DNA from: Micromonospora costi | GTDB lineage: Bacteria > Actinomycetota > Actinomycetes > Mycobacteriales > Micromonosporaceae | Assembly (NCBI RefSeq): GCF_003626655.1 | Contig: NZ_RBAN01000006.1 | Coordinates: 186,001-250,000, forward strand | Direction of reading: 5' to 3' | DNA length: 64,000 nt | Shown: positions 25,285-33,667 of the stretch, in pieces | How positions within the stretch are numbered: position 1 is the first letter of the stretch | Layout: every line of letters starts with the position of its first letter | The notes under the pieces: model-generated | The model's input: only the letters and a program-made list of their open reading frames with translations | Databases searched by the model: none | What the model was told of the DNA's origin: nothing | Translations under genes and position numbers: made by a program

Positions 25285-27937
25285 CCGGCGCGCGCAGCTG
25301 GTCGGCCGGGTCCGCGACACGCTCGCCGAGGCGCTGGGCGCGACCCGGACCCGGCTGTTCGCCGCCCAGTCCGACCTGGCCGCCGGTCGGGAGCGGCTGG
25401 CCCGGATACGCCGGGCCGCGGCGGCCGTGCCGGAACGCGTGGGCGCGGAACGGGACCGGCGGCTCGCCGAGATCGACGCCCGCCACGCCGAACGGATCGC
25501 CGAGCTGGCCCGGCGGGCCGCCGACGCGGCGGGCCGGGAGGCGCCCGGCGCCGCCGGGCAGGAGTGGGACCGTTGGCGCGGCACACCGGCCGGCCGCGGG
25601 GAGCCACCCGGCGCGCTGCGCGTCGGCACGCTCGCCATCCCCGGCGCCGAGCCGGTGCCGGCGCTGGTGCCGCTGCTCGACGCGGGGCACGTGGAGCTGT
25701 CCGGCGACGACCGTGAGGGCTGCGACGCGGTGGTCTCCGCGCTGCTGCTGCGGGCCCTGGGCCGCGCCGACCCGGGCGCCGTCCGGCTCGTCGGGTACGA
25801 CCCGGAGCACCTGGGCGGCGGCCTGGCCGGGTTCGCCCCGCTCGGCACCGCGGGTCTGCTCACCTTCGTGGGCCCGGGTGGGCTGGGTCGGCTGCTGGAC
25901 GACCTGGTGGAGCAGATCCGCCGGATCAACGAGACCGTCCTGGCCGGGGAGCACGTCTCGCTGCGGGAACTGGCCGGGGCGACCGGCCGGCGGCCCGAAC
26001 CGTGGCGGGTGGCGGTGCTGCTCGGCGGCGACGAGCTGTCCCGGCACGAGCGCGGGCAACTCGACCGGGTGGTGCGTACCGGGGCGGCGTGCGGGGTGCA
26101 CCTCGTGGTCCGGGGGGTGGCGCTGCCCGACGACCCGACGGTCGTGCGGGTGGTGACGGGTCCGGACGGAGCGCAGGTCGCCGGCCTGCCCGTACGCCTC
26201 GACCCGCCGCCGCCCGCGCCGCTGGTCACCGAGACCTGCCGGGACCTCGCGGCCCGGGTCAACGCGGGCCCGCCCCCGACCCCGTTCACCGATCTCCTGC
26301 CGCCGCCGGAGCGGATGTGGCGGGAGGACTCGGCGACCGGGCTGACCGCGCCGATCGGCGAGGGCCCGCACGGCCGACCGGTCACCGTCACGCTGGGCGA
26401 CTACCCGCCGCACGCGCTGATCGGCGGGCCGTCCGGCACCGGCAAGACCAATCTGATCTTCGCGTGGATCGGCGCGCTGGCCGCCCGCTACTCCCCCGCC
26501 GAGCTGGAGTTCTACCTGCTCGACTTCAAGGAGGGGGTGTCCTTCGCCCGGTTCGCGCAGGGCCGGCGGGACCCGAGCTGGCTGCCGCACATGCGACTGG
26601 TCGGGATCAACGTGAACACCGACCGGGAGTTCGGGCTCGCGCTGCTGCGGTTCCTCGCCGAGGAGCTGCGCCGGCGGGCCGACGCGGCCAAGAAACACGA
26701 GGTCACGAAGCTCGCCGAGCTGCGCGCGGTGGACCCGACCGGGCGGTGGCCGCGGATCGTGGCGGTCGTCGACGAGTTCCAGATGCTGCTCGCCGGCCGG
26801 GACGTGGTCGCCCGCGAGGCGGCCGACCTGCTGGAGGACCTCGCGCGGCGGGGCCGCTCGCAGGGCATCCACCTGGTGCTCGCCTCGCAGGACGTCCGCG
26901 GCATCGAGGCGCTGTGGGGCCGGCCCGCCCTGGTCGCCCAGTTCACCCTGCGCATCGCGCTGCCCAAGGCGCTGCGCATCCTGGCCGAGCGCAACGACGC
27001 CGCGCAGTCGCTGCCCCGCTGGCACGCCGTGGTCAACGCCGAGTCGGGACTGCCCGAGGGCAACCAGGTGGCCCGGATCCCGTCGGCCAGCGACTGGGAG
27101 ACCTGGAGCGGGTTGCAGCACCGGCTGTGGCGGATGCGGCCGCAGGACGCCGCGCCCGCCCGGCTGTTCGACGGTGACGCCATTCCGCGGCTGGCCGACG
27201 CGCCCGACTTCCGCGCGCTGTCTCCCGGCGACGGTGCCACGCGGGGCCCGGTCGCGCTGCTCGGCGAGATCATCGACGTGCAGGCCCGGTCGGCCGCGCT
27301 GCGGCTGCCCCGGGCACCCGGGCGGAACCTGGCGGTGCTCGGCACCCGGGTCGACGAGGCGTGCGCGGTGCTCGACGCGGCCGCCCGCTCGCTCGCCCGG
27401 CAGCACCGGCCGGGTGCCGCGCGGTTCTCCATCGCCTGCCTCGACCCGGACGCCGACCCGGTCGCCCGCGCGCTCTACGAGGACCTCGCCGACGACGCGG
27501 CCTGGTACGACGAGGAGACCGTGCCGGAGCTGATGGCCGAGACGGCGGAGGGGTTGGCGAGCGCGGGTGACCCGCACTACCTGCTGCTCTTCGCGGTCGA
27601 CGCGGCCGCGGGCGCGCTCGCCGCGCGGGCCGGGCGGCGTACGGGGTTGGAGCAGCTGCGCCACATCCTGCACGACGGGCCGGAGCGGCGTACCCACGTG
27701 CTGGCCTGGTGGCGGGGGGTGGCGCGGATGCGGGCCGACCTCGGTGGGCCGGCGGCGCGCACCGACCAGATCGGGGCGTGGGTGGCACTGGACGCCCACG
27801 GCGGCGAGCTGGGCTCCTCGCTCTACCCGGGCACCGGCGGCCCGGACTGGTACCCCCGCCCGTGGCGCGGGCTCTTCTTCGACCGGGCCGTGCACCGTAC
27901 CGGACAGGTGATCATCCCCTATGGACCGTCACGATGA
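25277..27937 (+). CDS. FtsK/SpoIIIE-type ATPase with three RecA-like modules and no membrane segment
   Basis: 886 residues. Residues 1-100 are a charged coiled coil. Residues 115-290 look like a degenerate ATPase module (HVELSGDDREGCDAVVSALL in place of Walker A; VAVLLGGDEL). Residues 365-610 are the intact FtsK module: Walker A GGPSGTGKT at 383-391, Walker B AVVDE at 496-500, and the FtsK-type LVLASQDVRGIEALWG. Residues 690-870 are a third module without the P-loop lysine (AVLGTRVDEACAV). One active and two degenerate modules recall EccC/YukBA of type VII secretion, but the N-terminal membrane helices of EccC are absent. The ATG start overlaps the preceding gene by 8 bases and the stop overlaps the next start (ATGA). 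Cargo could be protein or DNA. Confidence 0.85.
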   Translation: MADRRAQLVGRVRDTLAEALGATRTRLFAAQSDLAAGRERLARIRRAAAAVPERVGAERDRRLAEIDARHAERIAELARRAADAAGREAPGAAGQEWDRWRGTPAGRGEPPGALRVGTLAIPGAEPVPALVPLLDAGHVELSGDDREGCDAVVSALLLRALGRADPGAVRLVGYDPEHLGGGLAGFAPLGTAGLLTFVGPGGLGRLLDDLVEQIRRINETVLAGEHVSLRELAGATGRRPEPWRVAVLLGGDELSRHERGQLDRVVRTGAACGVHLVVRGVALPDDPTVVRVVTGPDGAQVAGLPVRLDPPPPAPLVTETCRDLAARVNAGPPPTPFTDLLPPPERMWREDSATGLTAPIGEGPHGRPVTVTLGDYPPHALIGGPSGTGKTNLIFAWIGALAARYSPAELEFYLLDFKEGVSFARFAQGRRDPSWLPHMRLVGINVNTDREFGLALLRFLAEELRRRADAAKKHEVTKLAELRAVDPTGRWPRIVAVVDEFQMLLAGRDVVAREAADLLEDLARRGRSQGIHLVLASQDVRGIEALWGRPALVAQFTLRIALPKALRILAERNDAAQSLPRWHAVVNAESGLPEGNQVARIPSASDWETWSGLQHRLWRMRPQDAAPARLFDGDAIPRLADAPDFRALSPGDGATRGPVALLGEIIDVQARSAALRLPRAPGRNLAVLGTRVDEACAVLDAAARSLARQHRPGAARFSIACLDPDADPVARALYEDLADDAAWYDEETVPELMAETAEGLASAGDPHYLLLFAVDAAAGALAARAGRRTGLEQLRHILHDGPERRTHVLAWWRGVARMRADLGGPAARTDQIGAWVALDAHGGELGSSLYPGTGGPDWYPRPWRGLFFDRAVHRTGQVIIPYGPSR

Positions 27938-28599
27938 ACCAGCCGGTCACGAGTGAGACGTACGCGGCGCAGGTACGGCGGCTCGCCGAGCTGACCGCAC
28001 GGGTCCACGCCCAGCGCGAGGAGGCTCGCACCTGGTACGAGCGGCAGTGCGCCGCCGCGGACCGGGCCGTGGCCGACGCGGAGGCGCAGGTGCGGCGCGC
28101 CGAGGCGGAACTCGCCACCGCGAGCGAGCTCCAGGAGCGGGTGGACGCGGAGGCGGCGCACCTGTGGCAGCAGCTGCGGGACCGGCTCGGCGCCGGGGGC
28201 CGGCGGCTGGCCGGCCCGCCGGCGCCCACGGCCGGCGTCGACGCCGATCCGGTGCTGCTGCTGGCCCGGGTGAAGGAGCTGCTGGACCGGACCCGGCAGC
28301 CGGGCGAGCTGCCCGGCTCGGTGAACCCACTGCTCGCGCTCTGCGGCGTGGCCGGCGCGGTCGTCGCGTACGCGCTGGGGGCGGGCGCCCGGGCGGCCGG
28401 CGTCGGCTACGGCGGCGACCTGGCCGTCGGGATGCCGGTGCTGGCGCTCGTGGTGACGCTGTTCGGGCCGCTCATGGGGCTCGTGCCGGCGAAGGTGCTC
28501 GCCGACCGGCGGCACGCCGTGCTCGGCCCACGCCCGATCACCGTGGTGCTGGTCGCCGGCCTGGTGACCACGGCGCTGCTGCTCGTGGTCGGCCGCTGA
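27934..28599 (+). CDS. Coiled-coil membrane protein, last gene of the FtsK-like operon
   Basis: 221 residues. Residues 10-85 are a long coiled coil (ARVHAQREEARTWYERQCAA; AEAQVRRAEAELATASELQE). Residues 125-220 contain about three transmembrane helices (LLALCGVAGAVVAYALGAGA; GMPVLALVVTLFGPLMGLVP; ITVVLVAGLVTTALLLVVGR). No signal peptide, so the coil is probably cytoplasmic. Joined to the FtsK-like gene by ATGA. It could be the separate membrane anchor the soluble ATPase lacks, contacting it through the two coiled coils; this is inference from the operon alone. Confidence 0.75.
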   Translation: MNQPVTSETYAAQVRRLAELTARVHAQREEARTWYERQCAAADRAVADAEAQVRRAEAELATASELQERVDAEAAHLWQQLRDRLGAGGRRLAGPPAPTAGVDADPVLLLARVKELLDRTRQPGELPGSVNPLLALCGVAGAVVAYALGAGARAAGVGYGGDLAVGMPVLALVVTLFGPLMGLVPAKVLADRRHAVLGPRPITVVLVAGLVTTALLLVVGR

Positions 28600-28643
28600 C
28601 CGCAGGCCGACGCTCCGGGGCCGCGGCCAGCGGCCGGCAGCCG

Positions 28644-28692
28644 GCGGCTCAGGCCGGGACGGCGCCCCGGGCCCGCGGCTCAGGCCGGGACG
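28644..28692. repeat. 18-bp direct repeat across the 3' end of the JmjC-like gene
   Basis: GCGGCTCAGGCCGGGACG at 28644-28661 and 28675-28692, period 31. The second copy contains the stop codon of the JmjC-like gene; the first is a downstream duplicate. Confidence 0.85.
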
Positions 28693-29954
28693 ACCGCCGC
28701 CTCGCGCAGCAGCCGGCGGGCCAGGACGAGCCGGTCGGCGTCGTCGGGCAGGCCCGGCAGGTCACCGACGCGGATGGCGGTGCCGGTGAGCAGTGCCCGC
28801 ACGGCCGGCTCGCAGGACGCGGGCAGGTCGATGGTGCGGTCGAACAACCGCAACGCCACCCGGTCGGCGCCCGCCGGTACGAGCTGCCAGCGCAGCCCGG
28901 CGCGTGGGCTGAGCCGCGCGTCGGCGTCGAGGGCGGCGAGCGCGGCGGCCTGGGCGAGCGGGCGGATCGGCGCCGGCCGGGCGGCCGGCCAGGCCCGCTG
29001 CCGCAGCCGGGCGGCCACCGCCGAGGGGTCGACGCGCAGCAGCCAGTCACGCAGCGCCTCGACGGTCTCGGTGAGTTCCGGTTCGACGGCGTCCGGGTCG
29101 GCGACGTCGGTGCCGAACGGGAGGCTGGAGCGCAGCCGCCGGTCCTCGGCGGCCAGCGCCATCAGCTCCTCGACGAGCGCGTACCGGGTCAGCGCGCGGA
29201 TGCCCACGGTCAGGTGCAGTGAGCTGGACTCCTGCGCCTGCGCGCTGTGCAGCCACCCGCGCGGCAGGTACAGCGCGTCACCGGGAGCGAGGACCACGTC
29301 GAGCGCGGCGGGCCCCTGCGCGGTGGCGGCCACCTCGTCGGCGCGCCCGCCCCACGGCTGGCGTTCCAGCGGGTCCGGCAGCACCGGCGGGTGGATCCGC
29401 CAGTGCTTGCGACCGTCCACCTGGAGCACGAACACGTCGTGGGTGTCGTAGTGGGTGGCGAAGCCCTGGTTACCCGCCGGGGTGAGGTAGGCGTTGACCT
29501 GCAACGGCTGGCCCAGCGCGAGGCCCAGGTCGCGGGCGAAGTCGATGAGGGCGGGCCAGGTGCGGTGCAACCCCTGCAGCACCAGGGTCGCGCCGCCCGC
29601 GTACTGCTCCAGCACCCGTTCGTCGAGCACCTGATCGGTGATCTCGGCGCCCGCGCCGCCGCCGCCGGTCCAGCGGCCGGACGGCACGAGATCGCCGTCC
29701 TTGGCGATCCGCAGGAACGGCGTACGCAGGCCGCGCCGGCTGAGCAGCTCGTCGGCGTCGGCCGGGCTGAACAGGTCGGTGAAGCCGGCCGGGTTGGGCA
29801 GCTCGTCGGCGCGGGACAACAGCGGCGTCTGCCCCCAGTGGGCGGCGGCGAACTTCGCCGGCTCGACGGCCACGCACCGGGCCAGCGCCGCGGCCGCGGT
29901 CTCGGACGGGACCGCCGGGCGGTCGGTGCCGCCCGGCGGGTCGTTGCGCGTCAC
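28680..29954 (-). CDS. JmjC/cupin-type 2-oxoglutarate oxygenase (ribosomal-oxygenase-like)
   Basis: 424 residues, of the YcfD/RoxA-like cupin group. Iron ligands are visible: HYD at 168-170 (in GFATHYDTHDVFVLQVDG) and His236 in PRGWLHSAQ. The N-terminus ...FAAAHWGQTPLLSRADELPN and the C-terminal winged-helix-like third match the family. Known relatives hydroxylate ribosomal protein side chains; the substrate here is unknown. The start is 9 bases beyond the preceding small gene's stop, so both share the upstream sigma-B-like promoter candidate. The 3' end is duplicated. Confidence 0.9.
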   Translation of the reverse strand: MTRNDPPGGTDRPAVPSETAAAALARCVAVEPAKFAAAHWGQTPLLSRADELPNPAGFTDLFSPADADELLSRRGLRTPFLRIAKDGDLVPSGRWTGGGGAGAEITDQVLDERVLEQYAGGATLVLQGLHRTWPALIDFARDLGLALGQPLQVNAYLTPAGNQGFATHYDTHDVFVLQVDGRKHWRIHPPVLPDPLERQPWGGRADEVAATAQGPAALDVVLAPGDALYLPRGWLHSAQAQESSSLHLTVGIRALTRYALVEELMALAAEDRRLRSSLPFGTDVADPDAVEPELTETVEALRDWLLRVDPSAVAARLRQRAWPAARPAPIRPLAQAAALAALDADARLSPRAGLRWQLVPAGADRVALRLFDRTIDLPASCEPAVRALLTGTAIRVGDLPGLPDDADRLVLARRLLREAAVVPA

Positions 29955-29963
29955 GGTCGTCCC

Positions 29964-30254
29964 TCAGGAGGCGGGGCCGTCGGCGCCACCGTCCTGCTTG
30001 CCCGGGGTCGCACCGCCGTCGGCCGGCCCCTCGGCGCCGCCGTCGGCGCCACCGTCCTGCTTGCCGGGGGTCGCACCGCCGTCGGCCGGGCCCTCGGCGC
30101 CCTGGTCCGCGCCACGGTCCATGCCGCGCTCGACGCCCTGGTCGGCGCTGCCGTCCGCGCCCCCGTCACGCTGGCCCGGGGTCGCGCCGCCGTCCGCGGG
30201 ACCTTCGGCGCCGCCGGCGCCGCGGGTGGTCATGTCGTCGTCGTTGAGTGCCAT
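29964..30254 (-). CDS. Acidic Gly/Ala/Asp repeat protein
   Basis: 96 residues, strongly hydrophilic and acidic. After MALNDDDMTTRGAGG it consists of imperfect copies of a 21-residue unit (AEGPADGGATPGKQDGGADG); the last two copies are nearly identical at DNA level, so the gene is a minisatellite. The ATG chosen is the first one after a plausible ribosome site (AAGGGAG); a longer upstream start exists but has no such support. Disordered stress-type proteins of this composition are common in actinobacteria. First gene of the operon with the JmjC-like oxygenase. Confidence 0.6.
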   Translation of the reverse strand: MALNDDDMTTRGAGGAEGPADGGATPGQRDGGADGSADQGVERGMDRGADQGAEGPADGGATPGKQDGGADGGAEGPADGGATPGKQDGGADGPAS

Positions 30255-30309
30255 GGGTGCTCCCTTGTGCCGCCCCGCCGTACGCCGGGGACCGTCGTGC
30301 AGCGGGTGG

Positions 30310-30332
30310 TACCCCACGCCCGATCTTCTAAC
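30310..30332 (-). promoter_or_regulatory. Variant sigma-B/sigma-F-type promoter (GTTA-N14-GGGTA)
   Basis: Minus strand GTTA (30332-30329), 14-base spacer, GGGTA (30314-30310). One base off in the -35. It ends 55 bases before the acidic repeat gene that precedes the JmjC-like gene. Confidence 0.45.
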
Positions 30333-30471
30333 CTCACCGTAGACGCCCGCCTGGCCGCGTATGGGCGGTTCGCGGTGAGCGCCCGCCGCGGGCGAACGCC
30401 GGGGTTCGGGCGGTCACCGCGGGCGGCGCGGGCGCGACGGCGGTGGCAGGATGGGTGCGCAGGAGGTGCCG

Positions 30472-31224
30472 ATGAGTGAGCCGATCGCGCCAGCCGCGCT
30501 CGAACCGGTGACGGAGGACTGGCAGCGTGCCCTCGCCGTGGTGGCCCACCCCGACGACCTGGAGTTCGGTGCCGCGGCGGCGGTCGCCCGGTGGACCGGG
30601 CAGGGCAAGCAGGTGGTCTACTGCCTGGTCACCAGCGGCGAGGCCGGCATCGACGGGATGGAGCCCGAGCAGGCCCGCCGGGTCCGCGAGCAGGAGCAGC
30701 GGGCGTCCGCGGCCGTGGTCGGCGTCGACACCGTCGAGTTCCTCGGGCTGCCCGACGGGATCCTGGAGTACGGGGTGCCGCTGCGCCGTGCGATCGCCGA
30801 GGTGGTGCGCCGGCACCGTCCCGAGATCGTCATCACCAACAACTTCCGCGAGACCTGGGACGGCGCGTACGCGCTCAACCAGGCCGACCACATCGCCACG
30901 GGACGGGCCGTTCTGGACGCGGCGCGCGACGCGGGCAACCGGTGGGTCTTCCCCGAGCAGCTGACCGGGGGCGTCGAGCGGTGGGCCGGCGTACGCCAGG
31001 TGTGGGCGGCCGCGTCGCCCCGCGCGGCGCACGGGGTCGACGTGACGGCGACCTTCGACCGGGGGGTGGCCTCGCTGCGGGCGCACGAGGCATACCTGAC
31101 CGGGTTGGGCGACGGCGGCTTCGACGCCGCGGAGTTCCTGGAGGGGCTGGCGCGGCCGGCCGGCGACCGGCTCGGGGTGCGCCACGGCGCCGCGTTCGAG
31201 GTGTTCCACTTCGACCTGTGGTGA
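30472..31224 (+). CDS. PIG-L family deacetylase
   Basis: 250 residues, GlcNAc-PI deacetylase/LmbE-like fold. The zinc motif AHPDDLEFG is at residues 22-30 with the catalytic Asp; a later DHIATGRAVLD supplies the third ligand. The family includes MshB and mycothiol S-conjugate amidase, so a link to mycothiol or another N-acetylglucosamine substrate is possible but not shown. The ATG at 30472 follows AGGAGG; an ATG 21 bases upstream would lack a site. Followed 8 bases later by a DUF72 gene, so likely an operon. Confidence 0.9.
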   Translation: MSEPIAPAALEPVTEDWQRALAVVAHPDDLEFGAAAAVARWTGQGKQVVYCLVTSGEAGIDGMEPEQARRVREQEQRASAAVVGVDTVEFLGLPDGILEYGVPLRRAIAEVVRRHRPEIVITNNFRETWDGAYALNQADHIATGRAVLDAARDAGNRWVFPEQLTGGVERWAGVRQVWAAASPRAAHGVDVTATFDRGVASLRAHEAYLTGLGDGGFDAAEFLEGLARPAGDRLGVRHGAAFEVFHFDLW

Positions 31225-31231
31225 CCGCCGG

Positions 31232-31984
31232 ATGATGCTGGTCGGCACCTCGGGATGGCAGTACCGGGACTGGCGCGGTCCGTTCTACCCCACCGGCCTG
31301 CCGCAGCGGCTGTGGCTGGAGCACTTCGCGGAGCGGTTCGCCACCGTGGAGGTGAACAACGCGTTCTACCGGCTGCCCGAGCGGGACACGTTCGCCGCGT
31401 GGCGGGCCCGGACCCCGGGCGACTTCTGCGTGGCGGTGAAGATGAGCCGCTACCTCACGCACATCAAACGGTTGCGCGATCCGGCCGAACCGGTGGCCCG
31501 GTTCCTGGACCGGGCCACGGCGCTCGGTGACCGGCTCGGCCCGGTGCTGATCCAGCTTCCACCGAACCTGCCCGCGGATCCGCCCGCGCTCGACGCCACG
31601 TTGCGGCTGTTCCCCGCCGACGTGCGGGTGGCGGTCGAACCGCGCCACCCGTCCTGGTGGACGGCCACCACGCGCGCGGTGCTGGAGCGGCGCCGGGCCG
31701 CGCTGGTCTGGGCCGACCGGCGGGGCCGGCCGGTCGCGCCGCTGTGGCGGACCACCGACTTCGGCTACCTGCGCCTGCACGAGGGGCGGGCACGGCCGCA
31801 CCCGCGGTACGGCCGCGCGGCGCTCGGCTCGTGGGTACGGCGGCTCGCCGGCGCGTTCGGGGACGTGCCGGCGTACGTCTACTTCAACAACGACCCGGGC
31901 GGCGCGGCCATCGTGGACGCGGTGGCCTTCGCGGGCCTCGCCCGCCGCCACGGGCTGGCCGTGAGCCGTGTGCCGGGCGGGTGA
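31232..31984 (+). CDS. DUF72 family protein (copy 1)
   Basis: 250 residues of the DUF72 (YecE-like) TIM-barrel family: MMLVGTSGWQYRDWRGPFYP at the N-terminus, then NNAFYRLPERDTFAAWRART and RHPSWW, all typical. Function is unknown; a nuclease or sugar-binding role has been guessed from the barrel. A second, diverged DUF72 gene lies 770 bases away on the other strand. Confidence 0.92.
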   Translation: MMLVGTSGWQYRDWRGPFYPTGLPQRLWLEHFAERFATVEVNNAFYRLPERDTFAAWRARTPGDFCVAVKMSRYLTHIKRLRDPAEPVARFLDRATALGDRLGPVLIQLPPNLPADPPALDATLRLFPADVRVAVEPRHPSWWTATTRAVLERRRAALVWADRRGRPVAPLWRTTDFGYLRLHEGRARPHPRYGRAALGSWVRRLAGAFGDVPAYVYFNNDPGGAAIVDAVAFAGLARRHGLAVSRVPGG

Positions 31985-32022
31985 GCCCGGGCCCGCCCCG
32001 GGCGGGGCGGGCCGGCGTCACC

Positions 32023-32451
32023 TCACGGCATGATCCGGGCCAGGTCGCGGGGCATGGTGTCCTTGACGTCGTCCCACTGGCCCTGGGTGATGTGCCGGCG
32101 CAGCGTGTCCAGCACCACCTGCACGACCCGCTCGGTGCCGCCCTCCACGTCGTACGGGAAGCCCTGCCGGACCTCGTAGAGGAAGTCGTCCCGGTTCAGC
32201 TTGACCGGCACGTCCTGCGGCTGCCACCCGTCGAAGTAGACGCCCCGCACCACGATCGGCAGCTGCTGGGCGAACTCGACGCTCTCCTGCACCGGCATCC
32301 GGTCGCGCAGCAGGTGCAGCACGGTACGCAACGCCGCGTACGACTGGTTGCGCTGTTCCTTTGGCCAGCCGTAGGCGTTCTCGATGTCCTTCAGGATCAC
32401 GTTGGTCTTGTCGATCGAGGACTCGATCGCCGAAATGAACTGCTCAGACAT
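32023..32451 (-). CDS. DUF2267 domain-containing protein
   Basis: 142 residues matching DUF2267: FISAIESSIDKTNVILKDIE, then SYAALRTVLHLLRDRMPVQE and a C-terminal LDTLRRHITQGQWDDVKDTM. Small soluble helical family common in actinobacteria and plant-associated bacteria; proteins like it often appear with stress genes. The ATG at 32451 fits the family; an upstream small open frame overlaps it. The GGGTA-type promoter seen before other genes here is not present. Confidence 0.9.
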   Translation of the reverse strand: MSEQFISAIESSIDKTNVILKDIENAYGWPKEQRNQSYAALRTVLHLLRDRMPVQESVEFAQQLPIVVRGVYFDGWQPQDVPVKLNRDDFLYEVRQGFPYDVEGGTERVVQVVLDTLRRHITQGQWDDVKDTMPRDLARIMP

Positions 32452-32638
32452 CTCCCCACCCCCGTTCGTCGGTCTCCCAGCGTCGGTCGTCGTCCCGTCG
32501 CGGCGGCCCTGCCGGGCCGGGTCGCGTCCGCACCGGGCTCCGCCGGCCGGCCCGCGGGCCCTGCCGTACGTCCCCGGACGCGCCCACCACGTGCAGGACG
32601 GCACCCCTGCGGGGATCCGCCACCACCCGAGCGGTCAT
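32444..32638 (-). CDS. Possible small protein upstream of DUF2267
   Basis: 64 residues (MTARVVADPRRGAVLHVVGA, then Arg/Pro/Asp-rich). It is supported by a strong GAGGAGGTGACC site at the right distance before ATG at 32638 and by its stop overlapping the DUF2267 start by 8 bases. No domain recognised, and composition is like translated non-coding DNA, so it may only be a leader peptide that couples translation. Confidence 0.35.
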   Translation of the reverse strand: MTARVVADPRRGAVLHVVGASGDVRQGPRAGRRSPVRTRPGPAGPPRRDDDRRWETDERGWGDV

Positions 32639-32752
32639 TCCCGGTCACCTCCTCGTGGTGCGCCGGCGGCGTCGACCGCGGCCACCGCACGCACCCTCCA
32701 CACTGCGTCGGTGCCGGGTGAGCCCGCCTCACCCCGTCCGGGTGACGTCCGG
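32452..32752. other. Intergenic stretch between DUF2267 and DUF72
   Basis: Apart from the possible small open frame, I see only a 7-bp hairpin at 32716-32734 (GGGTGAG / CTCACCC) 19 bases after the DUF72 stop, a weak terminator candidate. Confidence 0.5.
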
Positions 32753-33625
32753 TCAGTCGGCGTCGAGCAGCGACGCGAGAGTGGCCGCGTTGGTCTGGGC
32801 GTAGTCGCGGTAGCAGTTGTTCATGAGCACGTGCGTCTCCCGCGCCTCGCCGGCCAGCTCGCGCAGCCGCGGCGCCCAGTCCCGCAACTCCCGGTCGGAG
32901 TAGCGGTAGCCGAACTTCTCGTGGATGTCCTTGCTCGTCCATTTGTCGCTGTGCCCGTGGAAACGCACCACCGCGAGGTCCGCGGTGGCCGCCAGCACCG
33001 GCGGCACCGACGAGCGGTGGCCCTGCGGCATGTCCACGCAGACGTACGGCAGCTCGTGCGTGCGCAGGAACGCGAGCGTCTCGTCCCGGTTGGCCCCGTC
33101 GAACCAGGACGCGTGCCGGAACTCGTACACCGGGCGCAGCGGTGCGCAGCGCTTCGCGACCTCCAGCAGGTACTGCTTGTTGTCCCGCTTGATGGTGAAC
33201 CAGGGCGGGAACTGGAACAGCAGCGCGCCGAGCTTGCCCGCCTCGACGAGCGGGTCGAGAGCGGAGAGGAACCGGGTCCACACCTCCTCGTACGCCTGGG
33301 GGGCCAGGTCGCCGGGGTAGACGGTGCGCTTGTCCGTCTGCGGGCGCAGGTCCTTGTAGAGGGCGCTGACCCGGGTCGGGTGCCCGGTGAGGAGGCTGAA
33401 CGCCTTGACGTTGAAGGTGAAGCGGGCCGGGGTGCGGTCCGCCCACAGCCGGGCCGTGCGTTCGGCCGGCGGGGAGTAGTAGGTGGCGTCGACCTCCACC
33501 AGCGGGAACTGCCGCGCGTAGTACGCGAGCCGTTTCTCCGGGGTGTCGGCGGTCTGCGGATACCACCCGGAATCCAGCAGTGTCCGGTCGGTCCAGGACG
33601 CGGTGCCCACCAGGATGTCACCCAT
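32753..33625 (-). CDS. DUF72 family protein (copy 2)
   Basis: 290 residues, DUF72/YecE barrel: MGDILVGTASWTDRTLLDSG, KAFSLLTGHPTRVSALYKDL and RFHGHSDKWTSKDIHEKFGY. It aligns with the other DUF72 gene here only in the core motifs, so the pair is not a recent duplication. Longer than copy 1 by 40 residues. Start ATG at the family N-terminus; 42 bases upstream is the stop of the DksA-like gene, which may be read through into it. Confidence 0.9.
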   Translation of the reverse strand: MGDILVGTASWTDRTLLDSGWYPQTADTPEKRLAYYARQFPLVEVDATYYSPPAERTARLWADRTPARFTFNVKAFSLLTGHPTRVSALYKDLRPQTDKRTVYPGDLAPQAYEEVWTRFLSALDPLVEAGKLGALLFQFPPWFTIKRDNKQYLLEVAKRCAPLRPVYEFRHASWFDGANRDETLAFLRTHELPYVCVDMPQGHRSSVPPVLAATADLAVVRFHGHSDKWTSKDIHEKFGYRYSDRELRDWAPRLRELAGEARETHVLMNNCYRDYAQTNAATLASLLDAD

Positions 33626-33667
33626 GAGTGGAGTCCACCGCGTTCCGGACCGACCGGCAACCGTACG

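Noticed and set aside
23630..27895. A 1421-codon open frame on the minus strand, opposite the FtsK-like operon
   Set aside because: Its translation is low-complexity Arg/Pro/Gly typical of antisense frames in high-G+C DNA, and the plus-strand genes have P-loop, coiled-coil and membrane features.
31232..33625. The two DUF72 genes as a recent inverted duplication
   Set aside because: They share only core family motifs and differ in length; divergence is deep.
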